Source: Amycolatopsis orientalis DSM 43388 (lineage in GTDB: Bacteria > Actinomycetota > Actinomycetes > Mycobacteriales > Pseudonocardiaceae). Taken from it: DNA of 64,000 nucleotides. The DNA is taken from assembly GCF_000411975.1 (NCBI RefSeq), contig NZ_ASXG01000094.1:1-64000 (forward strand), read 5' to 3'. The position numbers and the translations under genes were made by a program. Below, in pieces: positions 8,010 to 18,317 of the stretch. Position 1 is the first letter of the stretch; every line of letters starts with the position of its first letter. The notes under the pieces were generated by a model. That model was given only the letters and a program-made list of their open reading frames with translations. It did not search any database and had not been told where the DNA came from.

Positions 8010-8432
8010 ATGGACGAGTTCGGGGCGCGCTTGCGCGACAAAGGTCTGCGCAACACGCCGCAGCGGCGTGCGGTGCTGGCCGCGGTCGCGCGGACCCCGC
8101 ACGTCACGGCCGCGGAAATCGCGACGGTGCTCGACGCGGACGGCGCGGTCGGCGCGCTGTCCCGGCAGGGTCTCTACAACGTGCTCGACGACCTCGTCGG
8201 CGCCCGCCTGCTGCGCCCGCTCGAACCGGCCGGCTCGCCCGCGCGGTTCGAACTCGAAACGCACGACAACCACCACCACCTGGTCTGCCGCGGCTGCGGC
8301 CGGATCCAGGACGTGCCGTGCGCGGTCGGCGCCGCGCCGTGCCTCGAACCCGGTCCGGTGCCCGGTTTCCGGGTGGACCAGGCCGAGGTCACGTGGTGGG
8401 GCATGTGCGCGGAATGCGAGGCCAAGGCCTAA
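8010..8432 (+). CDS. Fur-family regulator B
   Basis: This 140-residue protein has a winged-helix domain (GLRNTPQRRAVLAAVARTPHVTAAEI) and the Fur histidine-rich stretch HDNHHHLVCRGCG around residue 88, where regulatory metal normally binds. CRGCG and a terminal CAEC form the structural zinc site. Unlike its divergent paralogue it keeps the full HxHHH motif, so it is the better candidate for metal or peroxide sensing (FurA/PerR/Zur group not resolved). The ATG at 8010 was chosen over an upstream in-frame start because it gives the standard Fur N-terminus. Its stop overlaps the convergent DUF885 gene. Confidence 0.85.
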   Translation: MDEFGARLRDKGLRNTPQRRAVLAAVARTPHVTAAEIATVLDADGAVGALSRQGLYNVLDDLVGARLLRPLEPAGSPARFELETHDNHHHLVCRGCGRIQDVPCAVGAAPCLEPGPVPGFRVDQAEVTWWGMCAECEAKA

Positions 8433-10030
8433 CTCAGCGCATCCCGCAGCGCCGCGAGTCCGACCGGGCCGACGCCCAGCACGTCGCGGTGCCACTGGCG
8501 CAGCGTGAACCCCGGCTTGGCGGCCGCTTCGGCGCGCGCCCGCAGCCACGCGCGCTCGCCGATCTTGTACGAGATCGCCTGCCCCGGCCAGCCGAGATAG
8601 CGCACGATTTCGGCGTGCACCCGGTGCTTCCCGGCCAGTCCGCGTTCGTGCAGGAAGCGGCACGCGGCGTCGAAGTCCCAGCGGGAACCGTCCGGCAGCG
8701 GCAGGTCGAGGTGCGCCCCGAGATCGATCACGACGCGCGCGGCCCGCAGCGCGGAGCCGGCGAGCATGCCGAGCCGGGTACCGCGTTCGGAGAACCAGCC
8801 GAGTTCGTCGGCGAGACGTTCGGCGTACAGCGCCCAGCCTTCCGCGTGCCCGCTCACCGAATGGACGCGTGCGTAGCGGCTGACCGAGTCCCCGGCCAGA
8901 CCGGCGACGCCGATCTGCAGATGGTGCCCGGGAACGCCTTCGTGGAACACCGTCGTCAGCTCGGACCAGGTCGCGAAGCGCTCCCGCCCGCCCAGCGGCC
9001 ACCACGTGCGGCCGGGACGGGTGCCGTCTTCCGCGGGTCCGGTGTAGTACGGCGAGCCCGACGCGGAGCCGTGGGCGAGGACAACATCCAAGGCGCGCAA
9101 CGGTTCCGGGATGTCGAAGTGCTCGCTCGCCGCCTCCAGCGCGTGGTCGTGCGCGGTCCGCAGCCAGTCCAAATAGGACTCTTCGCCGGTGACAAAGCAC
9201 TCGTCGTCAAGCAGCGCGAGGACTTCCGCGACGCTCGCGCCCGGCTGGATTTTCTCGACCTCGGCGGCGATTTCCGTTTCGATGCGCTGAAGTTCCGCCC
9301 AGCCCCAATCGTAGGCTTCGGCGAGATCGAGGTCCGCGCCAAGGGAAAGCCGGGCGGCGACGGCGTAGCGTTCCGCGCCGACGCCGTCGGTTTCCGTGGC
9401 GTGCGGGGCGTAATCCTCCCGCAGGAACCGGGCGAGGGCGGCGTAACCGCGATGGGCGGCGTCGGCGCCAGCGCGCAACTCGGCGGCCCGAGGTCCGTCG
9501 CCGTACTCCTCGACGAGTGCATTGTGGACACCGGCGTACCGCTCGGCCTGGGCGGCCGTTTCGAGCGCCTGCCGGCGGGCGGCGCGCAGACCGCGGTCGA
9601 GACCGGCCCGCAGCGTCTTCTGCCAGCCCTCCAGCATCGTTTCGACGCCGGCCAGCCGGACCGCGAGGACGTGCCAGTCGTCCGCGTCGCGGCGCGGCAG
9701 CAGCCGGACCGAATCGGCGATGGTGTTCAGCGTGCCGAAATGGGCCTGGACCTGGCGGAACGGCTCGTCCAGCTCGTGCCAGGCCAGCTCGGCTTCGAGG
9801 CTGTTCCGCAGATGCGTGGCCGCGATCCGGTCCGCGCGGGACTCGGGGGACAGCTTCGCGAGAGCGGCGAGCGTGCGCCGCGCCAGGTCGGCGCGGGCCG
9901 CGAAACCGTCCGGGGTGAGGTCGGTGAGCGCGGTCGCGTCGGTGGTCACGCCGTCCAGGGTCGCGGCGATCGGGTCGAGCGCCGCCTCGGCCGTGACGTG
10001 GTCGGCGGACAGCTGGAAAATCGGGGTCAC
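8429..10030 (-). CDS. DUF885-family metallopeptidase-like protein
   Basis: This 533-residue protein belongs to the DUF885 family. The zinc-binding HEGVPGHHLQ motif (HExxxGHH type) is near residue 364 and a second conserved stretch, SGHAEGWALYAERL, near 392 supplies the glutamate ligand expected of this fold. Members are thought to be metal-dependent peptidases, but few have been tested. There is no signal peptide, so it is probably cytoplasmic. It stands alone between a convergent Fur gene and the argG terminator. Confidence 0.8.
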   Translation of the reverse strand: MTPIFQLSADHVTAEAALDPIAATLDGVTTDATALTDLTPDGFAARADLARRTLAALAKLSPESRADRIAATHLRNSLEAELAWHELDEPFRQVQAHFGTLNTIADSVRLLPRRDADDWHVLAVRLAGVETMLEGWQKTLRAGLDRGLRAARRQALETAAQAERYAGVHNALVEEYGDGPRAAELRAGADAAHRGYAALARFLREDYAPHATETDGVGAERYAVAARLSLGADLDLAEAYDWGWAELQRIETEIAAEVEKIQPGASVAEVLALLDDECFVTGEESYLDWLRTAHDHALEAASEHFDIPEPLRALDVVLAHGSASGSPYYTGPAEDGTRPGRTWWPLGGRERFATWSELTTVFHEGVPGHHLQIGVAGLAGDSVSRYARVHSVSGHAEGWALYAERLADELGWFSERGTRLGMLAGSALRAARVVIDLGAHLDLPLPDGSRWDFDAACRFLHERGLAGKHRVHAEIVRYLGWPGQAISYKIGERAWLRARAEAAAKPGFTLRQWHRDVLGVGPVGLAALRDALS

Positions 10031-10101
10031 GCCGCCACGTTAGCCGGGCGCCGCCGCCGGAATATAGAGACGTTAGCGGGGTGCGGTCGCTGGTATAGAG
10101 G

Positions 10102-10135
10102 GAATGCCCGCGCCGGTACGCCGACGCGGGCATTC
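10102..10135 (-). terminator. Hairpin downstream of argG
   Basis: Perfect 11-bp arms GAATGCCCGCG (10102-10112) and CGCGGGCATTC (10125-10135) with a 12-base loop lie just after the argG stop. There is no long U-run, which is usual for actinobacterial terminators. Confidence 0.6.
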
Positions 10136-10149
10136 GCGGGAGAAAAGCC

Positions 10150-12752
<2,603 letters not shown>

Positions 12753-12856
12753 GCGCGGAGTGTAGTGACTGGCAGCAAACTGACAGGTCGTTCCCAGCGG
12801 ACTCATAGATTCGCGGCTGAGACTGGGTGTTCCCACGACCGGAGAGGACACCCGCC

Positions 12857-13144
12857 ATGGACCCGGACATCAGGAGAAAGCAAGAGGAACGGGCTCGCGT
12901 CCGGCACCGCACGGCGCTCGTCACGGCGGTCGCGGCGGTGCTCGGAGTGGCGGCGGCCGGCGGCATCGGATACGGGCTGACGGCGGCCGCTACTCCGTCC
13001 ACCAGCGGGACGGGCTCGTCGTCGACCAGCGGGACGGATTCGTCCACCGGCTCGAGCACCTCCGGCCAGGACCAGTTGCAGCCGCCCGCGCAGGATCCCG
13101 GCTCCGGTTCCGGGCAGGCACACACCGGATCGGGTGCGTCGTGA
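12857..13144 (+). CDS. Small single-span membrane protein, first gene of redox operon
   Basis: At 95 residues it has a charged cytoplasmic start (DPDIRRKQEERARVRHR), one transmembrane helix at about 20-43, and an outside tail made almost only of Ser, Thr, Gly, Gln and Pro. No family is recognised. GGAGAGGA precedes the ATG, and its stop overlaps the apbE GTG (GTGA), so it is the first gene of the operon. In related ApbE operons this place is often taken by an FMN_bind-domain protein that receives FMN; this protein has no such domain. Its Ser/Thr-rich tail may be a short flavin acceptor, a spacer, or an unrelated anchor. Confidence 0.7.
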   Translation: MDPDIRRKQEERARVRHRTALVTAVAAVLGVAAAGGIGYGLTAAATPSTSGTGSSSTSGTDSSTGSSTSGQDQLQPPAQDPGSGSGQAHTGSGAS

Positions 13145-14067
13145 CCGGGCCGTACTCGCGCGAGTTCCCCGCGCTCGGCACCACCGCGCGGGTGCTCGTC
13201 ACCGAGGAGGCCGCGCTCGGCCCGGCGACCGAGTTGCTGCGGACACGGCTCGCCGAACTCGATCGGGCCTGCAGCCGATTCCGGACTGATTCGGAGATTT
13301 CGGCACTCCACCGGGCCGCGGGACGCGAGGTGGAAGTGAGCCCGCTGCTGGCCGACGCGCTGTCGGCCGCGTTGCGAGCGTCGTGGCTGAGCGGCGGATT
13401 GGTCGATCCGACGGTCGGCGGGTCGATGGCCGCGCTCGGTTACGACCGGGATTTCGCCGAGATCGCCGACGGCCCCGCCTCCGCGCCCGTTCCCGCGCCC
13501 GGTTCGCACTGGGTGTTGTTCGAACCCGCCCGGCGGATTGTCGTGCTGCCGCGCGGGGTCCTGCTGGACTTGGGGGCGACCGCGAAAGCGCTTGCCGCGG
13601 ACCGGACCGCTGCCGAAATCGCCCGCCGCACCGGCTGCGGCGTGCTGGTGAACCTCGGCGGAGACCTCGCGATGGCAGGCCCGGCTCCGGCCGGAGGCTG
13701 GCAGATCGCGATCGGCGACGACCACACCGACTCGGCCGACCGCCCGGATACGACGATCACCCTCACCAGCGGCGGCCTGGCGACCTCTGGCGTAGCCCGG
13801 CGAACCTGGCGGCGCGGCGGTCGGGTGGTGCACCACATCGTCGACCCGCGCACCGGCGAACCAGCGGACCCGTGCTGGCGGACGGTGTCGGTGGCGGCTC
13901 AGTCCTGTGTAGACGCCAACACGGCGAGCACGGCCGCGGTCGTTTTGGGCGTAGCCGCGTTGGATTGGCTGGGGTCGCGGGAATTGCCCGCACGGCTGGT
14001 GAGTGCGCGCGGAGCGGTCCGGACGACTGCGGGTTGGCCCGCGGACTGCCGGGAGCGTGCGTCGTGA
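13141..14067 (+). CDS. apbE: ApbE-family FAD:protein FMN transferase
   Basis: ApbE moves FMN from FAD onto a Ser or Thr of a target protein in a Mg-dependent reaction. This 308-residue protein has the family signatures in order: the N-terminal ALGTTARV strand, CSRFRTDSEISALH, the VDPTVG loop, LDLGATAKALAADR (the Gly-Ala-Lys motif) near 145, VNLGGDLAMAG near 172, and the C-terminal HHIVDPRTGEP with DANTASTAA. No lipoprotein signal or leader is present, so it is probably cytoplasmic, unlike most Gram-negative ApbE. It overlaps its neighbours by four bases on both sides, pointing to a joint function in a flavin-based electron chain. Confidence 0.92.
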   Translation: MTGPYSREFPALGTTARVLVTEEAALGPATELLRTRLAELDRACSRFRTDSEISALHRAAGREVEVSPLLADALSAALRASWLSGGLVDPTVGGSMAALGYDRDFAEIADGPASAPVPAPGSHWVLFEPARRIVVLPRGVLLDLGATAKALAADRTAAEIARRTGCGVLVNLGGDLAMAGPAPAGGWQIAIGDDHTDSADRPDTTITLTSGGLATSGVARRTWRRGGRVVHHIVDPRTGEPADPCWRTVSVAAQSCVDANTASTAAVVLGVAALDWLGSRELPARLVSARGAVRTTAGWPADCRERAS

Positions 14068-14627
14068 GTTCCGCGCTCTGGTATTTCAGCCGTGCCACCG
14101 GAATCGTCTCGCTCGTGTTCTCGACGGCGGTTGTCGTGCTCGGCTTCCTCAACTCCGGCCGGTTCGCGACCCGGCGGTGGCCGCGCTTCGCTCTCGCGGA
14201 CCTGCACCGGAATCTCGCTTTGGCCAGCCTCCTCTTTTTGGGGGCACACATTGTGTTCGCCGTCGTCGACGGTTACGTGGACCTCAGCTGGCTCTCCGTT
14301 GTCGTTCCATTCGTCTCGGGCTATCAGCCGTTCTGGATCGGTCTCGGCGCGGTGGCGGTGGATTTGCTGCTAGCCATCGTGGTGACGAGCCTGCTGCGCA
14401 CCCGGATCCCGCCGCGATTGTGGCGTGCGGTGCATTGGCTCGCCTACCTGTGCTGGCCGGTCGCGTTCGCGCACAGCGTCGGTCTTATCGCGTCCGACAG
14501 CGCACGCCCGCTGCTGATCGCGCTCGACATCGCCTGCCTGCTCGCGGTTTTGGCCGCCGCGAGCGTTCGGTTCGGCAGCACCAGCCCCGACACCGAGGCG
14601 CGCCGCCTCTCTCCACTTCGGAGGTGA
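14064..14627 (+). CDS. Ferric-reductase-like transmembrane haem protein
   Basis: This 187-residue protein has about six transmembrane helices and belongs to the ferric reductase-like transmembrane group (MsrQ/NOX-like core). Histidines lie in two pairs of helices: DLHRN and GAHIV, then AVHWL and FAHSV. That is the four-histidine pattern for two b-type haems stacked across the membrane. There is no flavin or NAD-binding domain attached, so electrons must come from or go to separate subunits, most simply the NuoF-like and ferredoxin proteins encoded next. It starts at a GTG overlapping the apbE stop. Confidence 0.85.
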   Translation: MSSALWYFSRATGIVSLVFSTAVVVLGFLNSGRFATRRWPRFALADLHRNLALASLLFLGAHIVFAVVDGYVDLSWLSVVVPFVSGYQPFWIGLGAVAVDLLLAIVVTSLLRTRIPPRLWRAVHWLAYLCWPVAFAHSVGLIASDSARPLLIALDIACLLAVLAAASVRFGSTSPDTEARRLSPLRR

Positions 14628-14630
14628 CCC

Positions 14631-15743
14631 TTGCTTCCATCGCATCGCAACAATCTCGCTGCCCACCTTGCCGTCCACGGTGGACTCAACCTTGTCCGCC
14701 GGGAAACACTGATCTACGAAATCGACACCGCCGGTATCCGCGGCCGCGGAGGCGCTGGCTTCCCCGCTGCGGCGAAACTGCGCTCTGTCGCACCCGGACG
14801 GTCCATTGTGGTCGCCAACGGTTGTGAAAGCGATCCCTTTAGCCGCAAGGATCGCGCGCTGTTGGAACTCGCGCCACACTTAGTGCTGGACGGTATCCAG
14901 GTCGCCGCTCACGCCGTCGGCGCTACCGAAGCTTATCTCTGCCTGCACGAGGGGTACCGAAGCGTCATGGCCGCTTTGGCCGAACGCCGCGACGCCGTCC
15001 CGGTCAAGGTCGTTATGGTCCCGCAACGGTACGTCGCCAGCGAGGAAACCGCGCTAGTGCATTTCCTGGGCACCGGCGACGCCCGCCCGACCGGCAAATT
15101 CCCGCGCCCTGCCGAACGCGGCCTGCGCGGACGCCCGACGCTGGTCCAGAATGTCGAAACCCTGGCCCAATTCGCGATCATCGTCCGAACCGGCGCGGAT
15201 CGTTATCGCTCCGTCCACACTGATCTGGTCACCGTCACCGGAGCCGTCTCGCGGCCTGGGGTGCTGGAAGTCCCGGCGGACACCCCGGTCTCGGCGATCC
15301 TCGCTCGCGCGGGCGGATCCGTTACCGCGGAAGCAGTACTGATCGGCGGCTACGGCGGCACCTGGATGCCCCGTTCTCTGGCCGACCCCTTGCCGCTCGG
15401 CCGCGAACCGGGCTTGTCCTCGCTCTACCTGCTCCCGGAGCCGCACTGCGGCCTCGAGCTGACCCGGGACATTCTCTTTACCCTGGCGGGGGAATCGGCC
15501 CGCCAATGCGGACCGTGCATGTTCGGACTCCCGGCCATCGCCGCGGATTTCGCTGACCTGCTGGCCGGCCGGGACGCCACCGGCCGCCTGGCCCGCCGCC
15601 TCCCGCTCCTCAGCGGACGGGGCGCGTGCGCACACCCGGACGGCGCCGTCCGCCTGGCCGCAAGCGCCCTCCGAGTCTTCGCGGCTGACGTCCGAGCCCA
15701 CCTGACCGCAGGTTCGTGCCGGATCACGGCAGGTGCGGCATGA
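14631..15743 (+). CDS. NuoF-like NADH-binding flavoprotein with SLBB domain
   Basis: This 370-residue protein resembles the NADH/FMN subunit of complex I (NuoF). GRGGAGFPAA near 38 is the NADH/FMN glycine loop, an SLBB segment (TVTGAVSRPGVLEVPADTPV) lies near 205, and the iron-sulfur region is C-terminal. That region reads ESARQCGPCMFG followed by GACAHPDG: three cysteines, with Ala where NuoF has the first Cys of its CxxCxxC. It may hold a variant cluster. The start is TTG with GGAGG seven bases upstream. It is three bases downstream of the haem protein gene. Together with the ferredoxin it could pass electrons from NAD(P)H to the membrane haems. Confidence 0.85.
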   Translation: MLPSHRNNLAAHLAVHGGLNLVRRETLIYEIDTAGIRGRGGAGFPAAAKLRSVAPGRSIVVANGCESDPFSRKDRALLELAPHLVLDGIQVAAHAVGATEAYLCLHEGYRSVMAALAERRDAVPVKVVMVPQRYVASEETALVHFLGTGDARPTGKFPRPAERGLRGRPTLVQNVETLAQFAIIVRTGADRYRSVHTDLVTVTGAVSRPGVLEVPADTPVSAILARAGGSVTAEAVLIGGYGGTWMPRSLADPLPLGREPGLSSLYLLPEPHCGLELTRDILFTLAGESARQCGPCMFGLPAIAADFADLLAGRDATGRLARRLPLLSGRGACAHPDGAVRLAASALRVFAADVRAHLTAGSCRITAGAA

Positions 15744-15940
15744 ACCGCCTGACAGTCGACCCGATCGCCTGCCGAGCACACGGTTTGTGCGCGGAGATCC
15801 TGCCGGAACTGATTACGGTGGACGAATGGGGTTACCCAGTGATCCGCGGAGGAACGGTCCCCGATCCGCTGCTGGCAGAGGCTCGGCGCGCGGCCGCGGC
15901 TTGCCCGGCGCTGGCGTTGCGACTCCGCAAAGCGGATTGA
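15740..15940 (+). CDS. Small ferredoxin with CxxHxxC cluster motif
   Basis: This 66-residue single-cluster ferredoxin of the type that serves P450s has its cluster ligands in CRAHGLC and a later ACPALAL. The second cysteine of the usual CxxCxxC is His, as in a known group of actinobacterial 3Fe-4S or His-variant ferredoxins. Its ATG overlaps the stop of the NuoF-like gene, so it is the last gene of the five-gene operon and the natural soluble partner of that protein. No P450 is nearby. Confidence 0.85.
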   Translation: MNRLTVDPIACRAHGLCAEILPELITVDEWGYPVIRGGTVPDPLLAEARRAAAACPALALRLRKAD

Positions 15941-16104
15941 CCGCAACGCCAGCCCCGGTATTGCGCGGCTGTTCACCAACATCACTCGTGCTGGACGGCG
16001 CGGGCGGGAAGGCCCAGTGCGGCAAGAAAACTTGTGCAGTACCGCGCTCGCGGGCTTCGTGGTTTCGGTTCCCTCGGCGGAAAACCTCGTGCCGAGGATG
16101 CGGT

Positions 16105-16275
16105 GGGTGCGCAGCCAATGCAGGGGCGAGGGCCGTTTTGCCGACTCCGGTGAGCACCGCGACGGCCGGTGCGGGGCGGAGCGGTGCCTGATTTCGTCCA
16201 GCCAGGTCAGTTCCTCGGTGCGGCCGAGCAGCACGGACGGCGCGGGCGGGAGCTGGACCGGCACCCGCACTGGTC
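16105..16275 (-). pseudogene. Remnant of NB-ARC/AfsR-type regulator
   Basis: On the minus strand one frame gives QLPPAPSVLLGRTEELTWLD, the start of the NB-ARC ATPase domain of AfsR/SARP-like regulators. A second frame continues with VAVLTGVGKTALA, its P-loop. The two pieces join only by a frameshift near 16170, and nothing recognisable follows. This is a short decayed fragment in an otherwise empty stretch (15941-16390). Confidence 0.6.
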
Positions 16276-16390
16276 TGTCGGACGCCGCCGCCCCTCAGCC
16301 ATTTCCGCACCCCCGATTATTCTTCTCTACCGGCTCCGGCGCGCAAAAGAAACCGGAACGAGTCGGGAACCACCCACCCCGGGGTGATGG

Positions 16391-16762
16391 TCAGTGACCC
16401 GGGGCGCCGGGCTTGCGCCGATCGAGAGCGTTCTGGCCGCCGTGCGGGCGGATGGTCACTTGTTCCCGCAGCAGCAAGCGACGGACAGTGCCATAGGACG
16501 CTTGATGCGCGTCCGCGATGCTCTGAATAGTCGAGCCCGACTCGTACTCGCGGACTATTCGCGCGACGTCGAGTCGCCGGCGCACGCCCTGGCGGATTTC
16601 CGGCAGCACCGCGCCTTCCTGCCGCAGCAGCCGGCCGGTCCAGCTCAGGGACAGCCCGTGTTCCCGGGCGATTTCCGTGATCGACGCGCCTGCCCGCCAG
16701 GATTCGAGCATGCGGCGATTCCGCTCGATCCGATTCGTGCGTGCCTCGTCCGGCGTGTCCAT
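16391..16762 (-). CDS. Small double helix-turn-helix protein
   Basis: At 123 residues it carries two helix-turn-helix units: ASITEIAREHGLSLSWTGRLL (about 25-45) and STIQSIADAHQASYGTVRRLL (about 78-98), joined by a basic linker. The second resembles the tail of small actinobacterial HTH proteins that end SYGTVRRLL and then a glycine-rich basic tail, here RPHGGQN. It could be a DNA-binding regulator or a leftover of a resolvase or transposase DNA-binding region, but there is no catalytic domain. The ATG at 16762 gives the compact protein; the longer open frame has a non-protein-like extension. Confidence 0.55.
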   Translation of the reverse strand: MDTPDEARTNRIERNRRMLESWRAGASITEIAREHGLSLSWTGRLLRQEGAVLPEIRQGVRRRLDVARIVREYESGSTIQSIADAHQASYGTVRRLLLREQVTIRPHGGQNALDRRKPGAPGH

Positions 16763-16984
16763 GCGAGCGCTCCCGCTGCGGGGCCTGAAGGTGACGGACC
16801 TTCCATTATCGGCGTCGCGGAGCCGGGGTGTGAACCTGCGAACGGGGTGCATGCGCGGGATGTTCGCTGTTCACAATTGGTGACACCAAACCGGCGCGCT
16901 GAAGTGAATATTCGGCACCGCGAGCAGACAGCTCCGGAAACGCAGCGATTCCCTCGATCCGGGGAAAAATCCGCGACCGGCCGG

Positions 16985-18253
16985 TCAGTGCGGCACCCAC
17001 AGTGTCACCCGGGTCCCGTTCCCCGGCGTCGATTCCACCTGTCCGGTGCCTCCGACCTCCGCCAACCGGGCCTCGATCGACTGCTGGATGCCGAACCCCG
17101 GCCCGCGTTCGCGCACGTCGAAACCGCGGCCCTGGTCCCGGGCGACCACCGCCGTCCCGCCGTCGCGTTCCTCCACCCGGAGCACGACGCGGCTCGTCCC
17201 GGCGTGTTTCACCGTGTTGCGCAGTGCTTCCCGCACCGCCTCGCACAGCGCGGTGCGCCGCTCGGCGGAAAGGCGGTCGTCGTCGGCGAAGTCGGCGGCC
17301 ACGAGCTGGGTGCGCAGGCCTTCCCGGGCCATTTCGGCGGCGACGTCGGCCAGTTCGACCACGAAGCTGCGTTTATCGCGCGGTTCGAGCGGTTCGGTGA
17401 TGCTCCGGCGGAGTTCGGCCGCCTCGGCGTGCGCGACCGAACGGAGCTGGGCGAGTCGTTCGGCGGCGTGGTCGGCGTCGTCGGACGGGGAGATCGCGAG
17501 TGCTTCCAGCGTCTGGAGCACGCTGTCGTGCAGCAGCCGCCGGGTGCGCCTGCGTTCGGCCTCCTGGCCGCGGCGCAGGCCGATGTCGAGCGCGAACCGC
17601 GTGCCGACGCCCAGCAGTACCAGGATCCCGCACGCCACCACGATCGACACGGCCAGCGCGACCAAGCAGCCGATCGACCGGCTGACCGCGAGCGGGTGGT
17701 CCGGCCGCAGCCCGCCGGCCACGGTCAGCAGGACGCGCACCGGGACCGCGGCGGCGAGCAGCAGCAGCGCCGCGGGCAGCCCGGACGTCCCGGCCCACAT
17801 CGCGACCGAGCCGACGAACCACGTCCAGGTGACGTCGATCGCGAACGGCTGCACCGCGTCCGGGGCGAGCACCGCGGTCAGCAGGTTCAGCACCAGCCCC
17901 GCGGCGAGGTCCGCGGTGAGCACCCGCCGCGTGCGCCGCGCGGGCAGGCCGCCGGAGCGCAGCAGCCACCACAGGAATCCGGCGTTCGCCGCGACGCCCA
18001 GCGCGGCCGCGGGCAGCACCGGGAACAATCCGGTGCTGCCGTTGGCCGCGGTGAACCCGATGAACACCTTCACGAACGCGGCGATCCGGTAGGCGACCGG
18101 CACGACGACCCAGTACCGCGCGGCGCGTGCGAGCGTCGCCTCGCCGACCGCGGCGAGGTCCCCGCCGGAGTCCGGACGCTCCGGCGGGGACCCGCGATGC
18201 AGCAGCGTCCGCACGAATTCCCGGCGTGGTACGGCAAAACCCGGTCCGGGCAT
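16985..18253 (-). CDS. Orphan NarL-type sensor histidine kinase
   Basis: This 422-residue kinase has five or six predicted membrane helices in its N-terminal half (about 50-245). The dimerisation/phosphoacceptor box RRLLHDSVLQTLEAL holds the His near 265, and a C-terminal HATPase has its N box EALRNTVKHA and G boxes DQGRGF and GFGIQQS. This is the HisKA_3 class, which normally pairs with a NarL/LuxR response regulator, but none lies next to it. GGGAGGGAC precedes the ATG. The large membrane region without an extracellular domain suggests sensing within the membrane. Confidence 0.85.
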   Translation of the reverse strand: MPGPGFAVPRREFVRTLLHRGSPPERPDSGGDLAAVGEATLARAARYWVVVPVAYRIAAFVKVFIGFTAANGSTGLFPVLPAAALGVAANAGFLWWLLRSGGLPARRTRRVLTADLAAGLVLNLLTAVLAPDAVQPFAIDVTWTWFVGSVAMWAGTSGLPAALLLLAAAVPVRVLLTVAGGLRPDHPLAVSRSIGCLVALAVSIVVACGILVLLGVGTRFALDIGLRRGQEAERRRTRRLLHDSVLQTLEALAISPSDDADHAAERLAQLRSVAHAEAAELRRSITEPLEPRDKRSFVVELADVAAEMAREGLRTQLVAADFADDDRLSAERRTALCEAVREALRNTVKHAGTSRVVLRVEERDGGTAVVARDQGRGFDVRERGPGFGIQQSIEARLAEVGGTGQVESTPGNGTRVTLWVPH

Positions 18254-18317
18254 CGTCCCTCCCCGTGTCCTTCGGCGAGGGTATTCGATTGGTGCAGTCC
18301 AGTGTGGAAACGCCGGG

